NCBI RefSeq assembly: GCF_937875265.1
Contig: NZ_CALLXM010000235.1
Location: 1-27,689 of the forward strand
Origin: an uncultured Acetobacter sp.
GTDB taxonomy: Bacteria; Pseudomonadota; Alphaproteobacteria; Acetobacterales; Acetobacteraceae
Direction: 5' to 3'
Length of the DNA stretch: 27,689 bases
Positions 16,625 to 24,566 of the stretch are shown one piece after another. Each line of letters opens with the position of its first letter. Position 1 is the first letter of the stretch. The notes beneath the pieces are model-generated. The model was not told where the DNA came from. It saw nothing but the letters and a program-made list of their open reading frames with translations, and did no database searches. Made by a program: the position numbers and the translations under genes.

Positions 16625-17753
16625 TCTCATTTCTTCCCCCTTTAATATCAATGATTTTCGGGCGTTTTTCGTCCCACTCAGGTTTTTTCACGTCATTGTG
16701 GGACATTTGGTGTCCGTGCATGCGTGCGAACGCACTTGCCGCCAGCCGCTTCTGATCAGCCGCCAGCGTGTAGCGTTGAACCTCTTTCAATGACCGATGA
16801 CCCGTGACAGCCGCGATCTCATGGGCTGTGCATCCAAGTTCGGCCAGACGGACAGCAGCTGCCTTCCGCAGTCCGTGTGATGCACAATGTGGCAAGCCTG
16901 CCTCGTTGCACCATTCACGGAATCGGTTGCCAAAGCTCTCCGGCGTGTAAGGCTTGCCATAGGCATTCTGGATGAAGGACGTGCCTTCCATCGCACCAGG
17001 CGTGGCCTCAATAATGCGCTGTAGTTCCAGGAACACTGGCAACGTCAGAGTGACAGGCTTTTTCTTGCCGTTCTTCACCTGTGTGAAGGTCAGAAAGCCG
17101 TCTCTCACATCCTTCAGTCCGAACCGCACTACGTCACTCCGCCGCTGGCCTGTATAGAGCAACAGAGCAAGGGCCAACCGTGCCGGTGAGCCAACAAGAT
17201 GCACCGATTCAAACTGATGAATTTCTTCAGGCGTCCAGCTATGGAAGCCCGTTCCTGATGGCGGAATGTAGGACACGTCCGCCGCTGGATTCTTGTTCAA
17301 AGCTCCGATCTGCACACCGTAGGCGAAGAGCTGACGCAGAGCCTTCAGAATACCGTTCCCAGCTTCTGGCCTGCCCTCTTTGGAGTCGCGCAGGCCAAGC
17401 ACATGTCTGGACTGGATGGTGGCGACAAGAAACGACCCGCACCGCTCACACAATCCGTCCAGCACGCCACGCCGCACATACTGAGTGCGTGCGTCCAGTC
17501 TGGTGAATGCCCCGGAGCCATAATAACGAACGCACAGATCCCGGAAGCTGCCCGGTATAATGATTTCCTTCCCTGGTGCAGGCAGGATTTCACCGGCCAT
17601 TGCCTTGCGATATTCTTCATCGAATTCCGGTGTTCCTGGCATCTGGTGCAGCCGCACCTTGCGAAACCCCGGACGGCGCAGATACACCCGCACATTCCCG
17701 TGCCTGTCTGTGTCCTCTGACACGTATTTATAGCGCCGTTTCACCTGCATCAT
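16560..17753 (-). CDS. int: Tyrosine integrase
   Basis: Site-specific recombinase of the phage integrase family that inserts and excises the element at tRNA-Phe. With the ATG at 17753 (397 residues) catalytic residues are Arg204 (TGQRRSD), His293 and Arg296 (HGLRKAA), His319 (TGHRS) and Tyr328 (VQRYTL); residues 66-165 look like the core-binding domain. The start is set by ATGA overlap with the AlpA-like gene; 7 codons further upstream are possible. The 3' end runs through attL and 49 bases beyond it into tRNA-Phe, giving a chromosome-encoded tail IEPVTLRFSVACSTN. In the excised circle the same frame would read through attP into the other end of the element and stop after MDKASKNK (390 residues). 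Confidence 0.93.
   Translation of the reverse strand: MMQVKRRYKYVSEDTDRHGNVRVYLRRPGFRKVRLHQMPGTPEFDEEYRKAMAGEILPAPGKEIIIPGSFRDLCVRYYGSGAFTRLDARTQYVRRGVLDGLCERCGSFLVATIQSRHVLGLRDSKEGRPEAGNGILKALRQLFAYGVQIGALNKNPAADVSYIPPSGTGFHSWTPEEIHQFESVHLVGSPARLALALLLYTGQRRSDVVRFGLKDVRDGFLTFTQVKNGKKKPVTLTLPVFLELQRIIEATPGAMEGTSFIQNAYGKPYTPESFGNRFREWCNEAGLPHCASHGLRKAAAVRLAELGCTAHEIAAVTGHRSLKEVQRYTLAADQKRLAASAFARMHGHQMSHNDVKKPEWDEKRPKIIDIKGGRNEMVPKTGIEPVTLRFSVACSTN
16609..16625 (+). repeat. attL core (17-bp direct repeat in tRNA-Phe)
   Basis: The sequence CCGGTCTTGGGCACCAT covers the 3' part of the T arm, the acceptor strand and CCA of tRNA-Phe plus one base. It is repeated exactly at 27445-27461. Flanking bases differ (C before and C after here; G before and T after at the other copy), which sets the core at 17 bp. 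Confidence 0.9.
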
Positions 17754-18028
17754 TTTCTTACAACCGCATCCCACTCATTCGGCGCATCCTGCATTTCCGT
17801 CTGTGCGGAATAATGCAGTTCAGTGCCTGTCATTTTTGCAGCGGCTGCTACCAGCGCAGGACGAAACCAGAGAGACAGGGAGCCTACACGCGTAGGCCGT
17901 GGCACCAGTCCCATTTCCACCATTTTATCAAAAGTTGTTTCACTCACGTCAAAGAATGCAGCCGCTGCCCGCCGTCTGAGGATAATCGGCAAAAGACCCG
18001 GTGGCAGATGGTCATATCTCGATTTCAC
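17750..18028 (-). CDS. AlpA-like helix-turn-helix regulator / excisionase
   Basis: A 92-residue protein with a MerR/AlpA-type helix-turn-helix: ILRRRAAAAFFDVSETTFDKMVEMGLVPRPTRVGS (helix, turn, recognition helix, then the short wing with Pro-Arg-Pro). AlpA proteins in P4 and related satellites act as excision factors or activators, with integrase as partner. The gene starts with GTG overlapping the portal stop (GTGA) and ends by ATGA overlap with int, so it is made together with both. The C-terminal 30 residues have no recognised features. The DNA target cannot be predicted; the region upstream of the primase gene and the att site are the natural candidates. Confidence 0.75.
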   Translation of the reverse strand: MKSRYDHLPPGLLPIILRRRAAAAFFDVSETTFDKMVEMGLVPRPTRVGSLSLWFRPALVAAAAKMTGTELHYSAQTEMQDAPNEWDAVVRK

Positions 18029-19149
18029 GCTGCATCATCCTGCTTCGGGTTAAAGCCTTCCTGTTCACGAATTTCGTTCACAGTCAGGATTTGGTTTTGA
18101 ATGGCGATGCCGTAGGAAGCCCAGCGGGTTGCGTAGTCACCACGCATCAGGCTGGACAGATCAATGTGCATTTCAAACGGGCTGGATGCCCCGAACACCG
18201 ACCGCTTGAATTCAGCTTCAATCTTCCGTGCCCATGGCAGCAGCGTGTTTGTGGCGAACCACAGGCTGGCCTGTGCGGCATTGGTGAAGGTGTTGTTGCT
18301 GTAGTCCTGCACGATTGGCGGCGGCACACCATAGACGCGGCACAGTTCCTGCACGCTGAATTTGCGGCTTTCCAGTGCTTCCGCATCTTCCGGGCTGATG
18401 CCAATCGACTGCCACTTCATGCCGTTTGACATCACCATGACCTGACGAGCATTGCCGGTGCCGGAAAATTTGCTACGGACTTCTTCTTTCAGGTCTTTGA
18501 TAGCATCATTGCCTGGACGGGCATTTTCAAAAGTGATGATGCCGCTGGGTGTTGCCTGATTTTGCCACATGCTCAGGCTGTAATCCTGCAAAGCAGCCGC
18601 ACCGGCATGAACATCTCGCGCTCTGCTCAGGCGACTACGCCCCACCAGACCATCATCTGAACGATCCCGCAGATGGAATACCTCATCATCCAGACAGGTG
18701 CGTGTGACGCCCTGCCAGCCGATGACGGTGTAGCGCAGCCGACCAGATGCCAGACGGTCCACCTGCACGCATTGCCACGGCACGGGCGTCAGGCCAGACG
18801 GACGGCCTGCACCGTCGTAATCCACCACCAGCACGGCATTGCCGGTTAGCAACACGCTGCCCATGACCCATTCCACCAGATCAGGCCATGTCTGTGTGCG
18901 GTTAGGCTGACGGATCAGCCGTGCCACTGGATGGTTCGGAGCTTCTGTCCGGGTGTTGCCGGATGTGTTGTAGATATACGTATCAAGCGAACCGATACCG
19001 CTGCCAATGGCGTTCACGCACGCCAGAACCGTGGAAAGCCCTTCTGGATTACCGGGACCACGCGGAAACCACATGCTGGGCATGACGGGTTCCGCTGAGA
19101 CCGTATCGCGCTTTTCTGCACGCCCTAAAAGGCGATCAATCAGACTCAT
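18025..19149 (-). CDS. HK97-type phage portal protein
   Basis: A 374-residue protein forming the ring through which DNA enters the capsid. Family segments include SVLACVNAIGSGIGSL near the N-terminus, HPVARLIRQPNRTQTW, VLLTGNAVLVVDYDGAGRP, DEVFHLRDRS, and the C-terminal VQELCRVYGVPPPIVQDYSNNTFTNA with LLPWARKIEAEF. Length is close to the HK97 portal. Start and stop both overlap neighbours by 4 bases (protease stop, AlpA start). Reading leftward the order is capsid, protease, portal, the reverse of the HK97 order portal, protease, capsid. Confidence 0.93.
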   Translation of the reverse strand: MSLIDRLLGRAEKRDTVSAEPVMPSMWFPRGPGNPEGLSTVLACVNAIGSGIGSLDTYIYNTSGNTRTEAPNHPVARLIRQPNRTQTWPDLVEWVMGSVLLTGNAVLVVDYDGAGRPSGLTPVPWQCVQVDRLASGRLRYTVIGWQGVTRTCLDDEVFHLRDRSDDGLVGRSRLSRARDVHAGAAALQDYSLSMWQNQATPSGIITFENARPGNDAIKDLKEEVRSKFSGTGNARQVMVMSNGMKWQSIGISPEDAEALESRKFSVQELCRVYGVPPPIVQDYSNNTFTNAAQASLWFATNTLLPWARKIEAEFKRSVFGASSPFEMHIDLSSLMRGDYATRWASYGIAIQNQILTVNEIREQEGFNPKQDDAA

Positions 19150-19682
19150 CTGAGTGTCTCCAGAAAGCGTAAACGCTGTGCCAGGGTCATGCCTGTCTGA
19201 CGGGCGCGGGCGGAAATAGAGGTATCAGCATAGGCAGGAAAAGCCTGCACAACGCTGATTTCCACCAGATCGACCGCACGTAGCTCCCGCTGGTCAGACG
19301 CAGGCCATGCCTCATCCTTGACGCGGAAACCAAAGGACATGCCGCCAAGGTCACGGCGTTCCGCCAGTGCCAGAACATCCCGGCCAAGCTGTGTGTCGGG
19401 AATATCCAGTTCAAAATGAAGGCCGCGTGTATCTTCCGCCAGCCGGAGCGTGCCGGACGCCGTGCGGGCCAGTAATCTGGCAGGGTCATGATCGACCAGC
19501 GCCAGAATATCCGGGTTTGCCTGAAGCGTGCCGGAAAATGCTCCTGCCCTGATGCTTTCTGCAAAGCCACCAATCCGGGCAGAAGAGCCAAACACAGCGG
19601 CATAACCTTCAAGTTTGCGACCGGCGGCGCGGAATTCCAAGCCACACGCACGCCTTTCCACGCTGCCAGCCGCACCCATCAT
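19146..19682 (-). CDS. HK97-type prohead protease
   Basis: Capsid maturation serine protease (S78/U35 group) that trims the capsid delta domain during prohead assembly. From the ATG at 19682 (178 residues, ATGA overlap with the capsid stop) it begins the fold with EFRAAGRKLEGYAAVFG and carries His65 in LVDHDPARLLAR and Ser116 in GGMSFGF, the two recognised catalytic positions. An in-frame extension of 50 codons upstream lies inside the capsid gene and looks like shadow sequence. The stop overlaps the portal start as ATGA. Confidence 0.92.
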   Translation of the reverse strand: MMGAAGSVERRACGLEFRAAGRKLEGYAAVFGSSARIGGFAESIRAGAFSGTLQANPDILALVDHDPARLLARTASGTLRLAEDTRGLHFELDIPDTQLGRDVLALAERRDLGGMSFGFRVKDEAWPASDQRELRAVDLVEISVVQAFPAYADTSISARARQTGMTLAQRLRFLETLR

Positions 19683-20971
19683 GACGTGATGCCAGTCAGG
19701 GTCAGCAGGGTCTGAGGCCGCACCACCAGCACATCTGCCCGCATCCACGCCACGAAGCCAATCTGGCCATTTTCGGCATAGAGTTCGTTCAGAACGCTGA
19801 TCTGAAGACTTGTGCGCATGCCAACATAGCACTGACTGAAATCACCCATGACAATGCTGCTGGCGTTCTTATCCGCACCCTGATCGACCGGCACGGATGT
19901 GGTGGTCAGGCGCGGAATGGAGGAAACATCAGCCGGAGCAGAAAGCGGGTTGCCGTTGGCATCCTTGAACCCACGGATTGCACGGTTGGTGCGCGGAGCC
20001 ATAATCATGGCAGACACCTTGCCCGCATTCACATTTTCCAGATCCAGCACGGCGTCCAGCACCGGGTCCCAGTTGGCCAGTTTGCCAGCCAGTGCGGTTG
20101 TCTGGATGCCCGGTGTGTTCACAATACCCACCGGGCTGTTTGCGGAACCATCACCAAACAAAACGGCCTGATCCAGCGCCAAGGCACCGGACGCGGCGAA
20201 TGCTGCACGGATGATGCTATCCACGTTCTGACCATCTTCCAGCAGTTCCCGGCTGATTTTGCAGCGAAGAGCCCAGCTTTTGGCCGTCATCTTCACCTGG
20301 TCAAACGTGCTTTCATCCTCGGCAATGGCCGCATTTTCTGCACGCCACGCGCCGACTGGCGTTTTAGTCAGCCGACCAAAGGTGAGAGACTGGCTGCCCA
20401 TGGGCACAGTGCGGCAACCGGCGCGGAACGCAACCGTGCTGGCACGCAGTTCATCCAGAATACCGGCAGCAACAGGCAGCGGCACCAGCGCACCGCCTGA
20501 ACCAATGCTGCTTTCTGACATGACCCGGCGTTCCAGCTCTGTTTCCGGACCGCGATAGAGCGCACGCAGAAAGCCACCAAAGCCCAGTTCCTGCGCTCTG
20601 CTTTCCGAAGCAGGAAGGAAAGACGCCAGACTGTGGCGAGATTCCAGAACGGGCACTGTCTGGCCTTGCTGTGTGCGCAGAAACAGGCCGTCAAAGTTCT
20701 CAGGCGTCTGCGCTGGCACATCGAACCCGGCTACGCGGACTTCTGGCTGTGTGGGTGCGCCACCGCCTACGCGGCTGGCTGGTGCCGTCCGGTCCAGTTC
20801 ATCAATCTGCTGCTGGCGTGCCATGCGGCTTTCCAGTGTTGTCAGTTCACCTGACAGTTCCGTCCAACGGGTCTGTGCTTCTGCTGGCAGCGCATCCGGG
20901 TGCGCTGTGTTCAAGGCACGCAGTTCAGTTGCTATTTCTGTTTTGCGGGCCTGCAATTCTCTTAATGTCAT
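19679..20971 (-). CDS. HK97-fold major capsid protein
   Basis: A 430-residue major capsid protein. Residues 1-65 are a charged helical delta domain (TLRELQARKTEIATELRAL) that acts as scaffold, followed by a short linker and the HK97 fold with family segments SSIGSGGALVPLPVAAGILDEL, WALRCKISRELLEDG, DGSANSPVGIVN and MRADVLVVRPQTLLTLTG at the C-terminus. The presence of delta domain plus adjacent protease suggests normal HK97-style maturation, likely by cleavage near residues 95-115. AAGGA sits 7 bases before the ATG. A 25-codon ORF upstream overlaps this start as ATGA. Confidence 0.94.
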   Translation of the reverse strand: MTLRELQARKTEIATELRALNTAHPDALPAEAQTRWTELSGELTTLESRMARQQQIDELDRTAPASRVGGGAPTQPEVRVAGFDVPAQTPENFDGLFLRTQQGQTVPVLESRHSLASFLPASESRAQELGFGGFLRALYRGPETELERRVMSESSIGSGGALVPLPVAAGILDELRASTVAFRAGCRTVPMGSQSLTFGRLTKTPVGAWRAENAAIAEDESTFDQVKMTAKSWALRCKISRELLEDGQNVDSIIRAAFAASGALALDQAVLFGDGSANSPVGIVNTPGIQTTALAGKLANWDPVLDAVLDLENVNAGKVSAMIMAPRTNRAIRGFKDANGNPLSAPADVSSIPRLTTTSVPVDQGADKNASSIVMGDFSQCYVGMRTSLQISVLNELYAENGQIGFVAWMRADVLVVRPQTLLTLTGITS

Positions 20972-21045
20972 AAAAGGGTCCTTCTAAGGGAAACGGCTAT
21001 CTCACGATGGTCAGGTGGGCATCCTTCAAGGGAATGGTGCTTCAT
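20968..21045 (-). CDS. 25-codon ORF coupled to the capsid gene
   Basis: ATG at 21045 is preceded by AAAGGA with 8 bases between, a strong ribosome-binding site. The 25-residue product (start MKHHSLEGCPPDHREIA) has no recognised motif. Its TGA overlaps the capsid ATG as ATGA, the same arrangement used by most genes of the element. It may be a leader that feeds ribosomes to the capsid start or a tiny protein; there is no homology evidence here. Confidence 0.45.
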   Translation of the reverse strand: MKHHSLEGCPPDHREIAVSLRRTLL

Positions 21046-21109
21046 CTCGAAGTTCCTTTCCTTGCCCAGGGGAACTGGTGGTTGGAGAAAACTTGTGCTG
21101 AGCACGTTC

Positions 21110-21784
21110 TCATCCAGCATTTTGGCTGCCACGCATCATTTTTTCGACCATAGGAACCACTTTTCTCGGTGGTTTCTCAGGTGCGAACAGATGCTTGGCG
21201 TAATTCGAAAGAATTTCAGGTATTCTGAACATGGGTTTATTAAAGCTACAGTATTGGCTGCAATTTCCTGACTCAAATATACCTTCCAAATCAAACTCTT
21301 TTGTATCTTTAATCTCGTAATATCTTTTGCCTACAAGGTCTTTAGTCATAAGAAGAGCTTTTGGTACAAAAAAATCACTGAATTCATCTAAACTATCAAA
21401 GCATTCAAAATTTTCGGAAAAATACTCAACCCATGTATCAGCGATTTCACTACTAATTTCATAAGCTATGCCGTGGGCTGAACCAGAACGCATGATGGCA
21501 AACCTTAAGGCACCATAGAAATTGTATAATCTAGAAGCTTTTGGTGAATCATTTTCGCGCTCGAAAGGGATGTATCCCCTATCACTGATATTGTTCAGCA
21601 TCTTCCTGCTATCTGGAAAGATATGAGAAGAAGTCACATCCAAAACCCAAACAGGAGACAGATTGCACTCAAGCAGTTGCCCCTGCCCAATGTCGTTGAC
21701 AAAGACATTATATTGCTGATTGTCCGGGGTTAATGGACGCTCCGGATTGAAATCAGGGTTTCTGAGTATGACTTCTATCTTCAT
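21110..21784 (-). CDS. Unrecognised 224-residue accessory protein
   Basis: I do not recognise a family. The protein is soluble, acidic and rich in Phe/Tyr/Ser, without signal peptide or membrane helix, with a Lys/Arg-rich C-terminus (EKPPRKVVPMVEKMMRG). Visible segments include PVWVLDVTSSHIFPDSR and RLYNFYGALRFAIMRSGSAHGIAYE. Its DNA is clearly more AT-rich than the capsid and terminase genes on either side, suggesting separate acquisition. GGGA lies a few bases before the ATG. Position between structural modules of a satellite is where cargo such as defence or helper-interference genes often sits; that role is only inferred. Confidence 0.6.
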   Translation of the reverse strand: MKIEVILRNPDFNPERPLTPDNQQYNVFVNDIGQGQLLECNLSPVWVLDVTSSHIFPDSRKMLNNISDRGYIPFERENDSPKASRLYNFYGALRFAIMRSGSAHGIAYEISSEIADTWVEYFSENFECFDSLDEFSDFFVPKALLMTKDLVGKRYYEIKDTKEFDLEGIFESGNCSQYCSFNKPMFRIPEILSNYAKHLFAPEKPPRKVVPMVEKMMRGSQNAG

Positions 21785-21826
21785 ATTCCCATACTATGAT
21801 GTAGTAAGCAGTGTGTAAAGATAGTT

Positions 21827-22306
21827 TTACGCAACAGTCGGACAAAGACGCGTGATGCTGTCTTTCGGGCCGAGCGAGACCAGTTCCTGTATCAACTGGC
21901 CAAGCATTGCGATGTCCCAGTTTCCGCTATCTTTGGAAAGATATTCACCCCTATCCCACGCTGCAAAAGCGCGGGCCTTTGCGATAAACCCTTCCAGTGT
22001 CGTGGCTTTTATCGCGTTCATCTGATCGAATACATTTTTTTCCTGCTGATAGAGAGCCGACAACTGCGGTTCTGCCTCTTCTTCCTGCTCGAATGTCTCG
22101 CACCGCGCATGGATTGCATCAACCTGAACTTCCAGACGGATAAATTTTTCACACAGCGCCATAAGCCGTTGCTCAGATGTGAGAAACGTTTTCGCATTAG
22201 GCGCGGCGGTCAGGGTTTCAGGTTTTGCCAAACCGGCGGCGGCTAGGCCTGCCAGTGCGGTGGCTCCAAATGCAGGGAAAATGTCACGGCGGTTCATTGA
22301 GCGCAT
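21827..22306 (-). CDS. Tat-signal protein of unknown function
   Basis: With the ATG at 22306 (AGGAG 8 bases upstream) the product has 159 residues. It begins MRSMNRRDIFPAFGATALAG, a twin-arginine motif with a hydrophobic Ala/Gly/Leu stretch and likely cleavage after about residue 30. The remainder is mostly helical and charged (KFIRLEVQVDAIHARCETFEQEEE; ALYQQEKNVFDQMNAIK), possibly coiled coil. An exported helical protein is unexpected in a minimal satellite and could alter the host envelope. An in-frame extension of 43 codons exists upstream but lacks a better ribosome-binding site. No family recognised. Confidence 0.6.
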   Translation of the reverse strand: MRSMNRRDIFPAFGATALAGLAAAGLAKPETLTAAPNAKTFLTSEQRLMALCEKFIRLEVQVDAIHARCETFEQEEEAEPQLSALYQQEKNVFDQMNAIKATTLEGFIAKARAFAAWDRGEYLSKDSGNWDIAMLGQLIQELVSLGPKDSITRLCPTVA

Positions 22307-22550
22307 GGTGTGCGGCTCCTCTAGCAAAATTGCCGGAAGCACACGCTGTTCAAGGCGCATACTCCGGGGGTTGAACACCTGGCTAGAGACAGGCCGATAA
22401 GGCTTTGGAGGTTGCCCTCTTGGACATATCCTCATCGCCCCCGGAGCGAATTCTAATTATGCGGATTTCTGCTTTCGTGCAGCGCCGCCCTAGCCTCTAT
22501 ATGGAGTGTTCAAGCTCCTGAATTTTTAATTGCAAATCAAACTGCAATCG
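22307..22550 (-). other. Gap with GC-rich inverted repeat, possible structured RNA
   Basis: On the minus strand, CTCCGGGGG (22446-22438) pairs perfectly with CCCCCGGAG (22370-22362) and encloses 67 bases. Inside is a GAGG-GCAA-CCTC hairpin with a GNRA-type tetraloop (22408-22419) and weaker pairings near 22383-22403. This GC-rich block lies in AT-rich surroundings, upstream of the Tat-signal gene. A candidate -35 TTGACG (22549-22554) lies further upstream, without a good -10. The stretch is also open in the reading frame of the Tat gene, so it could instead be an extended N-terminus. Confidence 0.3.
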
Positions 22551-22733
22551 TCAAGAGTTCTTCTCCACAACATTTATGAAATCACGTATGCTTGGATCTT
22601 TTGATTTCTCATGTAATTCTTTTAGGATGTTGAAATATTTAGTCACATGCGTGCTAACCTCTGATGAACCACTAGAATCTAACGGACCGCAGAGAATAGC
22701 CGCAACCATGTTTATATCAGTAATTTTTGACAT
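22551..22733 (-). CDS. Unrecognised 60-residue protein
   Basis: A small, mildly acidic, probably helical protein (MSKITDINMVAAIL at the start, YFNILKELHEKSKD in the middle, ending VVEKNS). GGA sits about 8 bases upstream of the ATG. Its DNA is AT-rich, as is the 122-base non-coding stretch between it and the terminase gene, which holds A/T runs and a possible promoter on the minus strand but nothing clear. No motif or family is recognised; a small regulatory or anti-host protein is possible. Confidence 0.45.
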   Translation of the reverse strand: MSKITDINMVAAILCGPLDSSGSSEVSTHVTKYFNILKELHEKSKDPSIRDFINVVEKNS

Positions 22734-22855
22734 CTGTATTTTCCAATTTATCAGCTTAACCAGTGCATAATTGCATATTTTTTTTATCCTTAAAATAACT
22801 TCATTAAAACAAAAAAATTAATATAATAATTTTTCACTAATTGGTACCTGCAATC

Positions 22856-24490
22856 TCACAAAGCAATCACGTCAAAAAATAATTCTTCAGGAGCGGGTTC
22901 GCTGGTTGCCAGCCCTACGGCCACCACGCTGGCCACAAGCGGATCAATACGGCCACGGGCACGCTGTTTGGAAAGTTTGCGGTTGCCTGCTGGGTCTGTG
23001 TCAATCGCTGCGTTTGATACTGCCCAGCGCAACAGAGGGTTGCCGCCATGCTTGAGCGTGCCCTGAAGCACGACAGTCTCGAACGCTGTAATGGCTGGGG
23101 ACTGGTCTTTAAAACCCATGCCAACCGGGGCAAACGGCAGGCTTATGCCTTCACGGTCACACACCGCTATCAGGTCTCGCAAGCCCCAGCGGTCTGTGCC
23201 GATAGACACCACATCCAGCCCTTCAATGGCATCTGCAATCCATGCCGCCAGCCATGCCCGATCTATGGCGCGGCCCGGTATGACTTCAATCAGGCCAGCG
23301 GACACCCATTCGCGATAAGGCGCGTGATCCTCTGACTGTTTCACTTCCACCAGCTCACTGGGCAGAAAGGCTTTCACCACCAGCTTGCCGGTTTCCGGCC
23401 AGTAGAAGGTGAAGGCAGTCAGGTCACTGGCACCGGATGCCAGATCAAGCCCGCAATAGCAGGGGCCTGCGGTGTCGGCTTCCTCCGCACAGGCGTCCCA
23501 GTCATCAGGACGCAGGAAGCGCACATCCGCAGCCACGGGCTGATTGAGCGTATAGCTGCGGAAAGCGGCTTCCTGTGAAGGCACGCGCATGGCCTGCATG
23601 GCTTGTGAGCGTATATCCTCAAGGCTGCGGAATGTTCCCAGTGCAGGGTTCGCCATGCGCCATGTGGCTTCCGCCCATGGGTCTGCACCCATAGGCGCGG
23701 ACCAGACGAAGGACTTAAAGGTGCGGTCTGGAAACGTGCCGTCTGCCACACTGGCACCGTAGCGCAGCAATTCTTCCAATGGATTGTCTGAATCTGGTGA
23801 CCGGGTGGAAATGCCAAGCAGGAGGCTTTCCCGGTGTGCGCCGCCGCCTGTCTTGAGCGCATCGAACAGATCCCGGTCGCGCCACTGGGCAACCTCATCC
23901 GCAATGGCGAATGTTGGTGACAGGCCGTGCGCCTTACGGGCATCGGCAGAGAGCGCCTTGTAGATGGAGCCTGTCACGGAATCTTCCACGGTCTTATTGA
24001 AAGCCCGCACAACCAGACGCGCTGCAAGATGAGGTTGTTCCAGGGCGAAGGCCACCATCTCATCAAACACGATGGATGCCTGCCCCCGGTCTGCTGCGGC
24101 ACTCAGCACCTGCCCGCGCCTTACTGCTTCCGGCCCACACAGATGCGCCAAGGCCAGAGCAGAGGCCAAGCCCGTCTTGCCGTTCTTGCGGCCCATGCTG
24201 ATGACGCCGGTGCGGACGTAGCGCAGGCCGTCATCATCCGTGTCATACAAGGCGCGGATGATGACTTTCTGCCATTCATCCAGCCGCATGGGTTCACCGG
24301 CCAGTGCCCCGCTGGTTACGGTCAGGCGTTCTATCCAGCAGATCAGCCGCTCTGCCCGCGTCTCACCAGTTAGCGGGCGGTCAGCAGGCATCCCTGCTGG
24401 CGTGGTGGCAGGTGCATCGCCAAAGAGCGGCAGTGGTGCCGGGGTCTTTGACTTTGAAACCGGCTTCGCACCGGGTCCACGAAGGCCCAT
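22856..24490 (-). CDS. terL: Large terminase subunit (Terminase_1 family)
   Basis: ATP-driven DNA packaging motor and nuclease, 544 residues. The ATPase has Walker A GRKNGKTG (100-107) and Walker B FAIADE (Asp198, Glu199); the RNase H-like nuclease starts with CGLDLASG (Asp349) and has a late acidic residue in RGRIDPLVASVVAV. The N-terminus MGLRGPGAKP followed by a Pro/Ala-rich linker resembles the opening of P27-type small terminases, and no separate small terminase gene is recognised nearby. A GGAAAA stretch lies upstream of the ATG, and a 76-base gap separates it from the connector gene, so it probably has its own translation start. Confidence 0.93.
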   Translation of the reverse strand: MGLRGPGAKPVSKSKTPAPLPLFGDAPATTPAGMPADRPLTGETRAERLICWIERLTVTSGALAGEPMRLDEWQKVIIRALYDTDDDGLRYVRTGVISMGRKNGKTGLASALALAHLCGPEAVRRGQVLSAAADRGQASIVFDEMVAFALEQPHLAARLVVRAFNKTVEDSVTGSIYKALSADARKAHGLSPTFAIADEVAQWRDRDLFDALKTGGGAHRESLLLGISTRSPDSDNPLEELLRYGASVADGTFPDRTFKSFVWSAPMGADPWAEATWRMANPALGTFRSLEDIRSQAMQAMRVPSQEAAFRSYTLNQPVAADVRFLRPDDWDACAEEADTAGPCYCGLDLASGASDLTAFTFYWPETGKLVVKAFLPSELVEVKQSEDHAPYREWVSAGLIEVIPGRAIDRAWLAAWIADAIEGLDVVSIGTDRWGLRDLIAVCDREGISLPFAPVGMGFKDQSPAITAFETVVLQGTLKHGGNPLLRWAVSNAAIDTDPAGNRKLSKQRARGRIDPLVASVVAVGLATSEPAPEELFFDVIAL

Positions 24491-24566
24491 TTTCTAATTT
24501 TCCAATCCAGAACTAACTATTTTTGGACCTCCCCAACGGTCGTGGCCCCATAGCTTTGAGAGATTC

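Noticed and set aside
22308..22435. Extended 202-residue version of the Tat-signal protein
   Set aside because: The added N-terminus would bury the twin-arginine signal and has no good ribosome-binding site, whereas ATG 22306 has AGGAG at good spacing.
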